Shown piece by piece: positions 36,012-49,861 of a DNA stretch of 64,000 nt (position 1 is the first letter of the stretch; each line of letters opens with the position of its first letter). The stretch covers positions 27,501 through 91,500 of the forward strand of contig JACCIC010000188.1 in NCBI GenBank assembly GCA_018907035.1, in the 5' to 3' direction. The DNA is from Sycobia sp. Sy_11 (Eukaryota; Arthropoda; Insecta; Hymenoptera; Epichrysomallidae). The notes beneath the pieces are model-generated. The model worked only from the letters and a program-made list of their open reading frames with translations. It ran no database searches and was not told the origin of the DNA. Made by a program: the position numbers and the translations under genes.

Positions 36012-39000
36012 CTAATATTTAATGTCTATATGTTTAGTGCGACAATGGTATCTTAAATCTTTTATTATCTGAATAGCACTTTGGTTGTATATATAGAATA
36101 TACATTTCGGTTTATAATCATATAGAATATGAATCAAGTTTTCTGTCCAAATTATTTCTTGTGCAGCCGAACATGAGGCTATAAATTCCGATTCAGCAGC
36201 TGATAACGCAATCGTACTTTTTTTCATAAATCCCCAGCTTATGAAACTATCATCTAACTTTACAATAAATCCTGATACAGCTTTTCGAGATTCGTCATCG
36301 CTAACGTAATCTGAATCGCTAAATGCTACTATTTTAGAACAATCATTATTAACTTTATATAATAGATTTTATTCTATCGTATCTTTAATATATTTAATAA
36401 CTCTTTTAATTGCATTCCAATGAATTTTTGTAGGTTTTTCAGAATACCGACTAAGTCCTCCCACTGCAAATGTGATGTCAGGACGAGTTATAGTGGCGAG
36501 AAACATTAAGCTTCCAATCGCTTCCTTATACAGAACATTTATTACATTTTCATTTACATTTCTATTTTAAATTGTCGAGAAACTATTTGATCTATTTTCT
36601 AAATTAAATTTATTTACCATCTTTTCCACATATAATTTTTGATTTATAAACAATGATCCATCTGGAATATTAGTTAGTAGTATAATAATTATATAATAAT
36701 AATTAGTAGTAATTTCAAAATTCTCTTCGAGATGTCTTAATAACACATGTAATCTATTTTTACTTTTTGAGGCAATAGCGCCATCATCAACATATATTAT
36801 TAATACATATATTATTACTTTTTCTTTGTTTTCTTTACTTAAAAATCGCATGGATCTACGTCTGTTGGAAACAACTTATATTTTTCTAATTTCAAAAATT
36901 TTGAATTCTAGCATCTAGATGATTACTTCAGTCCATACAGTCTCTTTTTTAATAAATAAACCTTGTTTGATTCATCCTCAAACCTTTCAAGTTGCTCCAT
37001 ATAGTTTCTTTTAAATCACCGTTTAGAAATGCAGACTTAACGCCGAATTGCATCTGATACATTTTTTCTGAAGCTGTTATAGCTAACAAAGTTCTAATTG
37101 AATTGTATCTAGTTACGGAGATAAAAATATCTTTATAATCTATATCCTGCTTTTGTAAATAATCTTTTATAATTAACCTAGCTCTAAATTTAAAAATTTA
37201 TTCTTAAAATCAAAACTTCTTTTTATTTTAAAAATCTATCTATTGAATAATATTTTTACATTCAGCGGAGAATTTACTAAACACCAAGTTTTATTTTTAT
37301 TTAATGCTAAAATTTCTTCTTCCATGGCTGTTTGCCACGCTTCTAATTGTTCATTATTTATCGTTTTATTATAGTTACGCGGTTCATCAGAAATTGCTGT
37401 AAACACGTCTTGTACATCTTCAAAGTCAAATAACAAATTATTTGCCTCAGCGCTCCGATCTGGTAGTTGTATTTTTTCGCGATAACGTAAATTATATACA
37501 AAACGCTTTCATGTAATTTGAGGTTCACATATATTTTGACTAATTTCAGTTTGATTATCAGAATTATTTATTTCATTATTTTCATTTTCTAAGTTATGTA
37601 CTTCATTATTTTCGTTTTCGAAGTTATTCCTTTAATAGTTCTCTTTTCTTTCGAAACCACACGGATGTTTCACAATATAATAACCGCCTTCATTTTCTTT
37701 TACTTCTAGCATAGTATTTGTTAGCTCGTTTTTAAATAGAATATCGCTTTGTTTTTCGATTTTATTAGCTTCAGGAATTAAAATCGATTACCTTTCGTGT
37801 AGTCATCATAACCAACGAAAATACCAGTTTTCGATTTTGCATACCACTTTCTCCTGTGAGTTTTATCGATATGTACGTAAACAGCAGTTCCGAAAATCTT
37901 GAGATATTTAAAAGAACATTTACGGTCATTTCAGTACTCGTATGGAGTTTTATTTGCGATAGAAGTTTTCCGACTTCTATTTAGTATATACGATGTTGTA
38001 TTTATGGCCTGGGCCCAAATATCTTTTGGTAAATTCTTAGAAAGCAGTTGGATCCAAGCGGCTTCTACTAATGTTCGATTTTCGCTATCGGCTTTGCCGT
38101 TTTGTTGAGGCGTATATACTACCGTTCTCTCATGCTTAATACCATTATTAAAAAAAATTTTATTTAAATTATTATTTATATATTCCAGACCATTATCTGT
38201 TCTCAATATATTTATTTTCCGAAGGACTACTAACTCGGTGATCCGAGTTCAAATCCCGGTCTCGGCCGATTGATACAGGCACCGCTGTAATGATTTACAT
38301 GTGCTTTTTTACAAACACATCGTAGACCTCCGTCGCTGATTAGCACCGATAATTGGAAGCATAAATAAAGCGACGTTAAATAACATAAAAAAAAAAAATA
38401 TTTATTTTCATACTCTGCATATATTTTTTAAAACTTTCAGTTACTTTGTTTTTATGTTTCAAAAAATACAATGTTATACAGTTTGAGTAATCATCTTTAA
38501 ATAATAGAAAATATCTGGAACGTTCTATAGACTTAACTTCCATTGTAACACAAAGATCTGAGAACATCATTTCACCTATTTTAGTTAAACGAGTTTCACT
38601 GTTTGGAAAAGAACTCCTATGCATTTTACCAAGCGCACAAGCATCAGAAAAATCATTCGATTCATTTACCTTAATATTATTATTTTTGTGAAAATTTACA
38701 ATGCGTAAAGTTTTGATGCACCAAGCTTTCGTGCCATATTTTTAATGCTACTCTTTTTTCAGTAACAAGTGAAATTTCTGCTTTATCAATTTTCATTTTC
38801 ATAACAAACAAATTACTATTTTCCGGTATATTTCCAATTATAACAATGTCTTTCTCTATAAAATACGCATTTAATGTTATCAGACTGAAAAGTTATATTC
38901 TTAGCAAGAGCAGCTCCGATACTAAGTAGATTATATTTAAGATCCGGTAGATAAAGTACATTAGATAAATAATTTTTTACCCACGATTTTCCGTTATACG

Positions 39001-39850
39001 ATAATACAGTAATATTATCTATACCTTCAGCATATAATAAATGACCATTGGCCAGCCGAATCGCTATTTTGCATGCATGCGTGCATACGTAGAAAAATAT
39101 TCACGTTGACCTGACATATGTTGTGACGCTCCAGAATCGAGGAACCAAACCGTTGATTGATCGTTGTCCTTGGTCGAAATCAACATTTCTCCGACAAGTG
39201 CGTCATTTATTTTCTTTTGATTTTTGCCTATGCGTTCTCCTGTGCTTGAATTTGAAATACGTTGAGAATTTCTTAGAAGGTGCAGTAATTTCGCTTCGTA
39301 TGCCCAGGCTTGCCGCAATGCCAGCAGCCTGTTTGTTTTGATTCTTTCACCGCTGCAAAATTCTGGCTTGCTCCACCTTGACTTTCTTCTCTAAAGCTAT
39401 TCGACTTTTATCAAATTCTTCGTGAATTTTTGTTCTTATATTCAGAGAAAAGAGAGCTGAATTTTCTGTACCGTGTATTTACTCGCGTTTCTTCTATAAT
39501 TAAACGTGAAGTTAAATTTTCGATGGTTTTTTGATCACTAAGAGCTGAATCCCATGCCAATCGAAAATGACTATACTTCGATGGTAAGGTCATTAACATT
39601 TTTGTTATCGGCAAACTATCCGATATATTTTCATTGAATGATCTCAAGATATGATACATATTGCCTATTTTTGAAATATGAGTAGTTTATGTCATCACTA
39701 GGGGTGCTCTTTCAACTGAACCTATTTTGTGGTAGTACATGAATATTTGCATCTGTTTTATATTTGTAAACAGTGTGCAGCTTATCCCACATTTCCTTTG
39801 CTGATTGACAACTTAACATATGAACCATCCTATTGCCTTTCCATTGAAGT
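36012..39850 (-). pseudogene. Copia gag-pol remains
   Basis: Gag: 39659-39411 with LMTLPSKYSHF and IEETR. Protease: 39318-39064, with VWFLDSGASQHMSG containing the catalytic Asp of the DSGA motif. Integrase: 38624-38410 (IGEMMFSDLCV, FKDDYSN) and 38207-37931 (RTDNGLEY, YTPQQNGKADSENRTL), interrupted by the SINE. RT: 37436-37236 (LEAWQTAMEEEI) and 36851-36567 with the active site YVDDGAIASKS. RNase H: 36227-36012 (STIALSAAESEFIA, RTKHIDIKY). The frames are scattered and broken by stops, so no product would form, yet the key motifs are well kept and the element is not very old. Confidence 0.87.
38220..38397 (+). mobile_element. tRNA-derived SINE, copy 2, in copia integrase
   Basis: It has a B box (GAGTTCAAATCCCGG), the family body CACCGCTGTAATGATTTACA, a TAAATAAAGCGACGTTAAAT tail and a short A run. 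Perfect 12-bp direct repeats, ATATTTATTTTC, flank it (38208-38219 and 38398-38409). The A-box end is truncated. It is inserted antisense to the copia gene. The perfect duplication marks a fairly recent insertion. Confidence 0.92.
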
Positions 39851-39860
39851 CACAAGTTCA

Positions 39861-40466
39861 TTTATTGAGATTACGGTATAGACTGTAAAATAAAAAACAG
39901 CATATGTTTTGTGGGAACGGGCCTGGTCAATCCATACCTTCTTTTTTTAATAATAATGAATTATTAGAAAAAATAGCAGAAGAATGTTTACCTAAAAATA
40001 GATGACTCAAAATAATTAACACTTTTTTATGAGTGCACACGTGGACCAAATGATGTGAAAATAAACTCAGCTATTTGTAAATGATCTCATTACTGTATTA
40101 AGCTACATTTCCGTTAAAATTTTTTTTTTCAGAGTTTTATATATATATATTTATGTAAATTATACATGCTGTTATATATAGAGACGCATATAAAATGCAT
40201 TTAGCCATTTATTTTAATCATCTATTGCTTTAAGACATTATTGTATGTATTTTTGTTTTTATATATTACTGAATTGAGAAAAATATTTTATATAAATTTT
40301 TTATAAAATATATGAGAAGATGTATTTAAAATTCATACTATGCTAAGACATATGAAATTCACCTAACTATTTTACTTTTGTTAACACTTGTTTTTTGCAG
40401 ACCTATTCATTTCTATTATTTTGTTTATGTTTTGAATAATTTGATTTATCTGCACATATTTTTTAC
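39861..40466. other. AT-rich spacer
   Basis: Contains the expected but unrecognised 5' end of the copia element. Otherwise nothing. Confidence 0.4.
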
Positions 40467-42726
40467 TTATGATTTCCTGTGGTATACTTTGTAGCAATTA
40501 TTTTTCTTTCCAATGCATTGTGGAACATTACAAATAGTGCATGGGTATGAAGTTCTTACTCGTCTTTGTATAGTGCTACAACAAGCGCAAATTTTAGGAG
40601 CTTCTATTTTAGTTAGAATATGTGGTATTTGAGAAAATCTTGTTTCAGCCAGAACTTCTGCTCTATGAGAATTCGGTGTACGTTGCATTGATGTTTTACC
40701 GATTTTAGAGACCGAAAAGCCCATAAGTTCCCTAACAACATTCAATCGAAAATCCTTTAAATACATTTTTGTAGCTGGCTTTTTTATTTAAAATGATAAA
40801 TGAATTTACTACTGTCACGTCGACAAAATGCCAGAATATTCGATGCCACCATTTTTTATTTTTGTGATTTATTTCATGCGTACAATTCAACTGGTCTGCT
40901 TTGTCTACACAATAATTATTGTAATCTCGTATGGACAAATAAGTGTAAGGAGGCTACCATCTTTTTCGCGTCTGAAAATTTGACAAAAATTGGATAGTTT
41001 TATTGTCCCTCCATTTCACACAAGTAATACGTTTGTATGAGTTTCGAAACACAATCTCCCCTTTCCGTCTCCTTGTCAACTATCTGATTTTTAGGCAAAC
41101 CTTTCCGATTATTTCTGACCATTCCATAATGCTAAAACGTCGCATGCTTTTAGGGTAATCATCAAGTCTATACTGGTGAAAAAATTATCGAAATAAAATT
41201 GGTAACTTTTGAAATTAATTTTTGCTGTCAATTCCTTTAGAACTCTCTCACCTAAATGTTTCTCGACTATATTATTAATTTTCCCGCAGTAAAGTTAAAA
41301 TTCAGAGACAAAACCATGCTCATCAGCTCGAACCCAAACTTTGAAAACACTTTTTATAGGTTTAGCCGTACAATACTGTTTCAGGATTATTTTCCCTTGA
41401 ATTTTATCATGGATTCATCGACATTTAGTTTTTGAAAAGGTTTCTAGTATTTCAAATAGTTTTCTAAAAGAGTTTCTAGTAATGGCTTGATTTTATAGAG
41501 TTTATCGTTAGTAGATTCATTTCTTGCTGCCACTGTAGAGTTATCGTTCCAATGTATGGTAGATAGCAGAGTAAAAAACCTATTTAGAGTCACTATTTAG
41601 AGCTTATAAAAGTATTATGCAATTGAGGATTTGACGAACAATGGTCTCTGACAGAAGATAATTTACTGACTCCCATCATGATATTGATATGAAGAAATTT
41701 TAGTATTTCTTCTTTGTCTGTTTCTTGGTAAGATTTAGGTGATTGATCTCCATATAAATTAGTTTGATTTATTATTTTATAAACCAGACTATCAAAAAAT
41801 AGACAAAAAATTTGTAAAGGTGAATCAATATTGGGAGGAAGTTCTGGATCAGAGTCTTCAAAAAAACTTGTGTTATCAAATTGTACAAATCTCCTTACAA
41901 TTATATGGTTTATTATTTTAGATTCGTTTGAATTTATAAGAATATATTTATAAATTTAGTTTTAAAAATTCTAATGTTTATCGATATCGTATATTATCGT
42001 ATATTATTTTTCGAAAATTAGTGTGAATGTTTGGGTAAGAGGATGTTAATATATAAGAACGTGCATTCATGTAATTGAATTATGTAGTTTTCATGCGTAT
42101 GTATCGAATTGGCCTTTTCTTTTTGTATGTACAGGCATAGTGTAATATATCCAGAACAAAATTTATTACTGTATTTCCCAGTAACATAAAATAAAAGCGT
42201 GTTGCTAATGAAGTATTGTAAGAAGACGCTCGAAAATTGTGAACGCCAATCCTAACGCCGATCCGTCCTCAAGTCGACGCGGTTTTTCCGCTGGTCGAAC
42301 CCTTTAAAATAAACATTTTGAACAAAAAAATATAAGAAAACGAGCGACCCGAACTGGACACTGAGGTCACCTCTACAATATTTTGACTGCTCTCGTAGCA
42401 TACACTTTGCCCTTTGAATAAAGAGATTTCATAACAACCGAAAAATTTTTAGTTTAATTTACGAAACTTAGTTTCTTTGGAATAACTTCCGTCGAAACGT
42501 ACATAGTTCGGTACACAAATTGTTTGATTTATTCTTCCTAAATATCATCTAGAGCAGCTAATCTTGTAGACAATGGAGTTTTGTGATCACTTCAATTTTC
42601 AGAAAAGCTGCTATTTTCATTAGGTACATGTAATTCAGTTGAAAAATGTATTATTTCAACGGAGTCGTAATTCAAAGTTTCATTAATATCTCGCGGATTG
42701 CTTTCCAAATAACCATCATAGTCCAT
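40467..42726 (-). mobile_element. piggyBac-type transposon, decayed
   Basis: The coding remnant on the minus strand starts at ATG 42726 (MDYDGYLESNPRD). Further along, FYFDNFFTSIDL (about 41210-41170) carries one of the catalytic Asp residues of the piggyBac DDD site, and NNYCVDKADQL with KKWWHRIFWHFVDVTVVNSF (40938-40732) gives the conserved region around the last one. The end (40766-40467) holds the C-terminal Cys-rich motif, CACCSTIQRRVRTSYPC followed by CNVPQC. Stops and frame changes are frequent. Terminal repeats and TTAA targets were not located. Confidence 0.82.
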
Positions 42727-43203
42727 GATAAATATTGTTTTTGTATAATGCAATATAATTTAAGTGATTTGCATTGATTCGAAGAATTATATTAAATTAC
42801 GGCTTAAAAAGTTATTGAACAGTAGAGAACGAAATCAAAAAAATAATAAAATTTAGCAATGAATACTCAGCAACTTAGATTTATATCAATAGTAGATAGG
42901 CGTTTAGACAGAAAAAATATTATGTCTTGACTTTATTGTATTTTACTTTTTCACCTTATTGAAAAAGCAGTTGGCGAAGAATTAAAATTTTTTTCACTTT
43001 ATTTATTACGATTAGATGATTTTCAATACTATCGTATTAGAGAAAAAAATTTTATTCAGAAGAATTTCCAGGAGAAGCAGCGATTTTCTATCACTGTAGA
43101 TGACTAATTGAGTAGCAAGAAAAATATTTATTAGTGTTATAGCAAGTTATGAATCCCATTAGCATTATAGCTTAACAAACACTGATCTGATTGAAAATAC
43201 GTA

Positions 43204-43212
<9 letters not shown>
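42727..43212. other. AT-rich spacer
   Basis: Probably includes the 5' end of the piggyBac element. Nothing else recognised. Confidence 0.4.

Positions 43213-43255
<43 letters not shown>
43213..43255. repeat. (AT)n microsatellite
   Basis: Left part of an AT array continued at 44170 after the LTR. Confidence 0.95.
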
Positions 43256-43258
<3 letters not shown>

Positions 43259-43963
43259 AACGGTGCGCGTGTCCGCCTCGAACACGAGGACGGCGAGCAG
43301 GGCCGTTGCAAAAGATGTGCCCGGCTGGGCTTAGTCCTGAATCGTTTCGGCAAGGAAGAGGGGCGGTCCGCGAGAGGCGAAGTATCGCATGCAAGATTGC
43401 GCGTGCGGTAGGGAGACGAAATGAATAAAAGAAAGCCGAACAAATAAATCTGAACGTGTCTTTACTTCACAATATACGTTCGTTATAAAAGATACGCGAA
43501 GGCGCGAGGCGCGCAGGCCGAGGGTCTCCGAGGCGACGGCGCGTGTGGCTTCAGGAAAGAGAGTGAGAGAGAGAGAGTAACGGGCTGCCACTTACAGTGG
43601 GGTCGATGGTATTGTGTCGTCCGCTGGCGGCAAGAGGCGGCGGCGGCGGCAAACCCTGGACCGATGGCAGCACGTCCTCGTTCTCTGGGGGAGGCGGTGT
43701 CCCCACTCGTCGATGGCCCTGGGATGGGGCGGTTACTCCTCACAGACGGGAGCCGGGTGGCAGTACGCACGAAAGCGATGAAACTCGCACAGCGGACACA
43801 GGGCACCTCGCGAAACAATACAAAACACAAAACCGACTCGCTTTTCGCGTTTTAACAAGGGTTTCGCGTTTCGAAAGTGAAGCAAGCTCGATCGTACGTC
43901 TCTGGTCGAGTTTTCTCTCAAGACTTCTAAAATTCGCGCGCACGATCGTCTCTCCCCACTATC

Positions 43964-44013
<50 letters not shown>

Positions 44014-44166
44014 TACCTCTCCGCCGGTGTATTCGTGCGTCGGCCTGTAACAAGTATAGATTGATATTTACATATAAAATTATATACATATATATAAGGT
44101 CTACGATGGGAGAGAGAGCATAGGGACGTGGGAAAGCAAGTCTACGCGGCGCTTGCGTTCCCCGTC

Positions 44167-44169
<3 letters not shown>
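43256..44169 (+). mobile_element. Solo GC-rich LTR inside an AT array
   Basis: 914 bp, TGTAACGGTG...CCGTCACA, with ATAT directly on each side (43252-43255 and 44170-44173). It is GC-rich, with an internal CT array (about 43965-44010). A truncated sister copy lies at 32780-33517. It has the same TGTAACG start as the other gypsy-type LTRs here, but the body is different, so it is a separate family. No open gene: the reading frames on both strands reflect base composition. Confidence 0.75.
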
Positions 44170-44220
<51 letters not shown>

Positions 44221-44419
44221 TATAGATATATATATATATACTAGCATCCATCGTCTCGGCTTCACCCGAGATAATAATTTAACAAATTTTTTAAACAGTT
44301 CAATAATATCTAAGTAAAAAAGACTCTAGATCTAAAAATCTATATTACCAAAAATAAAGTCCCGTAATTGCCCTATGCTCGCGTCTGAATAAAAAGCTGC
44401 TTTTCGTCGACTATTTTAT

Positions 44420-44457
<38 letters not shown>
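44170..44457. repeat. AT arrays and short spacer
   Basis: AT arrays at 44170-44238 and about 44422-44457, with about 180 bp of unrecognised sequence between them. Confidence 0.8.
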
Positions 44458-44463
<6 letters not shown>

Positions 44464-44479
44464 TATATATGTATGTTGC

Positions 44480-45203
44480 ATGTAGCTTCCATGGGAAAAT
44501 TTGTACTTTCAAGTTCGAGCGGCAGAAAAAGTTGTACAAGTTTCTCGAGACGACGTTTACGCAGAGTATCACGTTCGGACGATAGAATATCTCTCGAGAC
44601 AACTACTATACTGAGTTTTGTGTTGGGGAGTTAGAACACAATGTCTAGGTATCTAGGAACGACTTCTATGGAGAGTTTGAGTGTGCGAATGACAGAATAC
44701 AAATCTCATCATAGAACTCGTCCCGTCATACTAGGACATCGTATTTTATCGTCCGAACACGTTACTCCCCGTCGAAATTATCCCGAGGCATCTAGACATC
44801 GTGTTCGACCGTTTGAACACGAAAATCCCCATAGAAGTTATCCCGTGATACTTGGACATCGTGTTCTATTGTCCGAACACGAAACTCCCCGCAGAAATCA
44901 TCCCCAGAAAGCTACATATCGTTTCCGACCGACTAAACACAATACTCCTCGTAATAGTCGTTCGGAAACATCTGGGCATGGTATTTTACATCCGATCATG
45001 AAAGTATGCGTAGAAGATGTCCCTAGGACGCTAGACATCGTTTCCTACCGACCAAACACAATATTCTTTGTAGAAGGCGTTCGGAAATACCTGGACATCG
45101 CATTCTATTATCCGAACACAAAACTAGTAGTAGAAATCGTCCTGAGGCACCGGGATATCATATTTGCCGCACGCTAATACAATATTTCTCCGTAGAAGTC
45201 GTA

Positions 45204-45207
<4 letters not shown>
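44480..45207. repeat. 60-bp minisatellite, head-to-head
   Basis: From about 44701 rightwards, some eight and a half units of 60 bp repeat (GGACATCGTGTTCTA, GTCCGAACACGAAACTCCCC). The first five are exactly 60 bp long and later ones are shifted by a base. To the left, about 44480-44700, three to four units are inverted (ACGTTCGGACGATAGAAT, TCTCTCGAGACAAC). AT arrays lie at both outer ends. Because 60 is a multiple of three the array leaves a 178-codon reading frame (44641-45177), which I do not regard as a gene. Confidence 0.88.
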
Positions 45208-45259
<52 letters not shown>

Positions 45260-45401
45260 CGTATCTGTCTGTTTTTTAAATTCAATCCTGTGAATATTGT
45301 ACTAGTGGTGCGAATTGAAATTAAAGCAAAATGATTGTTTACGAATAACATATTTTTTAAGCGGACGCTGGATATTACTATTGTATGCAAAAGTGTTGAT
45401 G

Positions 45402-45452
<51 letters not shown>
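45208..45452. repeat. AT arrays with short spacer
   Basis: AT arrays at 45208-45257 and 45406-45452, with about 150 bp of unrecognised sequence between them. Confidence 0.85.
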
Positions 45453-45459
<7 letters not shown>

Positions 45460-45639
45460 TATTGGTAACAAACCATATTTCGCCTTTTATTCAAACAAAA
45501 CAAACGGAGCCTATGTCACTTTTGAAGTTAAAATAACGTATAAATACAAATAAATAATTTGTCGTCACTAATTTTATTCAGTATGATTTGTCATACACGA
45601 CCATTTTCTAAGATAAGAGGGAGAGAAAAGATAGAGGAT

Positions 45640-45658
45640 AGAAAGAGAGAGAGGGAGG

Positions 45659-45751
<93 letters not shown>
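45640..45751. repeat. (GA)n microsatellite
   Basis: A nearly pure GA run with imperfect edges. The Arg/Glu-rich frame through it is an artefact. Confidence 0.95.
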
Positions 45752-45754
<3 letters not shown>

Positions 45755-45789
45755 AAGAGAGAAAGAAAGAGAGAGAGTTAAGATAAGAG

Positions 45790-46815
<1,026 letters not shown>

Positions 46816-49554
46816 TTTTGAAATTCCAAAATTGTACGGGAATAATTAAATTCAGTAATTTTAATACCATATCAGAAGGTTACAAAATATCTAGTTTCCA
46901 GCTTATTAATTTTTCAAAAATTCCTTTAAATTTGTAATGTGTGGTTGTCATTTGGTGTCTTAAAAAGATTTTTAGTTTTCGTTCATTTTAACAGTAAATA
47001 CAGTAATTGAAGTAATTGAACAAGGATAAAAAATCCTCATCCGAAATGACAGTTCGCCTTGTCGAAAATAATCTCAAATGAATTATGTACATGTGATTTT
47101 ATTCATCACTTTTAACAAACAACTTTTTTATTCAATAATAATGATATATACGCTGTGAATCATTCAGACAATTTTAAAATATTCAAAACTTTCATGAAAT
47201 CTGTACAAATTTAAAACAATAATCGTAAAATAATCCTAATAATAAAATGACATTTCAATTATATTCAATTATTTCTAATTTAAGCAAAAGAAAGTATTGA
47301 AGTCAATTTTTACATAGTCAAGTATATATAAATCTGTATGAGTACCAATTCGTGTAAGCTTCGAAATTATTACTCATTATTATTGAATAAAAAAGTTGTT
47401 TGTTAAAAGTGATGAATAAAATCAGATGTACATAATTCATTTGAGATTATATATATATAATTAATGAACGCCTATTTGAGGATTTCGATGAAAAAAATTT
47501 TTTTCAAACCTATCCACATATGAATTTTGAAAAAATTGGTACATTTACTCTAAAACCATCATACTTGAAATCAATTGTTATATTAACTATATTAATCGTA
47601 TCTATGACGAAATTTTTCATTTATATGCTATATTATTTAAACTTTAAAAGCGAAGTAAATAACATATTAACTGTTAAAAACTTTAAAGGACAAACAATTC
47701 AATCGTTTAAATTTTATAAATAAGAATATTAGATTAAATACTATTTTTCACAATCAGTCTCAGTTGACGGGCAGATATGTTACAATTATTTGGACAATTA
47801 AATTATGAATGTTTAAAAATTTTAGCAATTTATTGTTTTTAATTCACTCCAAATTAATTGACGAAACAAAGTGTAAACTGTATTAGTTCGACATAGATAT
47901 GGCCTAGTGTAGTTACTAGAAACTAGTCTGAGTTAATCAATTTGAACTATAAAGATTTTAGAGTAAATCTTCCAATCTTTTCGAACTTTAGGTTATATTT
48001 TGGACAAAAAAAATTTTCAAGCAAAATCTTGAAACCGGTGTTCATTGTTTTTACGTATAGAAGCTGTAAAAAATTTCATACGATTATAAAATGTCAAATT
48101 CAGATTGGCATGCGATTTATAAGAGAATGTATTTCGAGCCTAATTATTTAATGCAGTTCATGAACTCTTAAACTTTTATGTAATATAATTTTATGCCGTT
48201 TGTGCTTGAGATTCCGAAATTCAACCACATTCTACTTACTCTTTTTGAGTTATTTTTAAATCTTCTATCGGAATTTGTACAAAACGTTTTAATTTTTATA
48301 CATTGTAACTTTTAGATGAAAAAGTAAAGAAAGTATAAATCTTTTCTACAAATTTAAAAAAGTTTTTTCATGAAACCTACCGTTATCGTCGTATCGAAAA
48401 GAATGAAGAGTGTGCAGAACAACGTATGGTATATAAAAAGTTAATAAATATCATCTCTTGAATTGTATTTTATAATAATATGGAAAATTAGTCTCTTTCT
48501 TGACATGGTAAATTTATTAATATTATATGCGCTATTCAAATACATTTTTAAAAATAAATTTTCGCATAATTTTTTGTAATTTTCATTGTATTATTTTTAT
48601 AAATTGAATAATTAGGATTAAAAAAAAGTTTTAAACATTGAAGGACTTTTATATTTTTAGAGTTCCCTATATAAGTTACCTGTTCATAAAGTTAGTACTG
48701 CTCTAAAGATTAACATACTATAAGCAATTCACAAGCATCAAAAAATACCAATGTTTCGACCTTCTAATTTTTTTTACACTTTAAGTTTTAGCTAGATATA
48801 ATTTAGTTATTTATTATCTAGTTCGTTTTCACTAATGGGCAAAATTAAATAAATGGAAAGAATCTGAAAACGGAGTAAAATGTATTTATCGCGTAATAAC
48901 TTTAATATAATAAAATATTTATACATCAAACCTTTTTTGATAGGTCGTCTAACAGAATAGCTTTATATTAAGCAATAAGAAGTAATATCATAGTTTAATA
49001 TTGACGCTATAATTATTTCAAAATCTCCCAACCCAATATCAAAGTATATACTAAAAACACGGTCGTACGCCGGCTGTAGTACGCACACTTGCCTTCGGAG
49101 TATGACCACACTCCTTGATATGAAAACGTTATTTTTAAAATATTTAATCAAAATGTGAAAATGTGTAATAAACAAAATTTCATTTTCATTATTTTCATAC
49201 CCGATGCTTTGTTTCAAAATCGCAGTTTTTCTGAACTCTACATAGTATAAGATGTAAAAAATTTGGTTTGTATCAACATCGATGGCAAATGTACGAATCG
49301 ATAGTCTGTTTAGAAATTCACTCTCAATCAGCAATTTTTAATTATTTATGATTAAATTTTTGTTTAGCTAAATATATTCTTACTAACAATCCTTCATCGA
49401 TATTGTTCTTTTAACCTTCTCTCCATATGCGAAGTTTGAAAAGATAACGATTTTTACGCTTTTAGAGTGGGGTAACTTATTAAAAAGTGATTTTTTGAAA
49501 TGCTCACAAATTATAGTCATCTATTTTATTCTTTTGACTATAAAGAATCATACT
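46816..49554. other. AT-rich stretch with two old repeats
   Basis: No recognised gene. It holds the inverted repeat at 47068-47450 and, at 48030-48130, a match to 4880-5010. A 123-codon open frame on the minus strand (49334-48963, MLIESEFLNRLSIRTF) has no recognisable domain and may be chance in AT-rich DNA. Confidence 0.4.
47068..47450. repeat. Inverted repeat with 77-bp arms
   Basis: 47068-47144 is the reverse complement of 47374-47450 with about one mismatch (G/C in ATGTGATTTT versus ATCTGATTTT). The arms include TTTTAACAAACAACTTTTTT and ATTCAATAATAATGA. The spacer is about 229 bp. A MITE-like or foldback remnant. Confidence 0.85.
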
Positions 49555-49861
49555 AGACGTTTTGGGATTCCCAGAAAATTATTGTAGTATTTTCTGGGAT
49601 CCCCAGAAAATTATTGTAGTATTTTCTGGAATGCCCAGAAAGTCCTCATTTATTTTCTGGGATGCCCAGAAAGTCCTCATTCATTTTCGGGGATGCCCGG
49701 AAAATTCGAATAAATACCGCACACTTCCCAGAAAAGCAATTTTCGTTATAAATTTTTTTTTTGCAATTATTAAAAAAAAAAATTATTAAAATAGTTAATT
49801 ATAAATGTAAATGTTTGATTTATGTAAAAATAAAGGTGGGTCCCAGAATGTTTGGGTTTAT

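Larger units (their letters stand above)
35640..39860 (-). mobile_element. Ty1/copia retrotransposon with SINE insertion
   Basis: On the minus strand the order is gag (about 39850-39411), protease, integrase, reverse transcriptase, RNase H, LTR. Integrase before reverse transcriptase is diagnostic of copia. The left LTR is present and the right one missing. A 178-bp SINE interrupts the integrase. Many stops and shifts; not autonomous. Confidence 0.88.

Noticed and set aside
38220..38300. tRNA gene
   Set aside because: Only the B box is convincing. The same tRNA-like part with a common tail occurs three times and has a target duplication, so it is a SINE.
44641..45177. 178-codon open frame with apparent 20-residue peptide repeats
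   Set aside because: It follows the 60-bp minisatellite, whose period keeps one frame open. Codon use is not gene-like and the frame decays as soon as unit length shifts by one base.
45559..45786. Arg/Glu-rich charged frame
   Set aside because: Translation of the GA array.
49559..49715. CRISPR-like array
   Set aside because: Regular palindromic units with short conserved linkers, in insect DNA, with no variable spacers or Cas genes.
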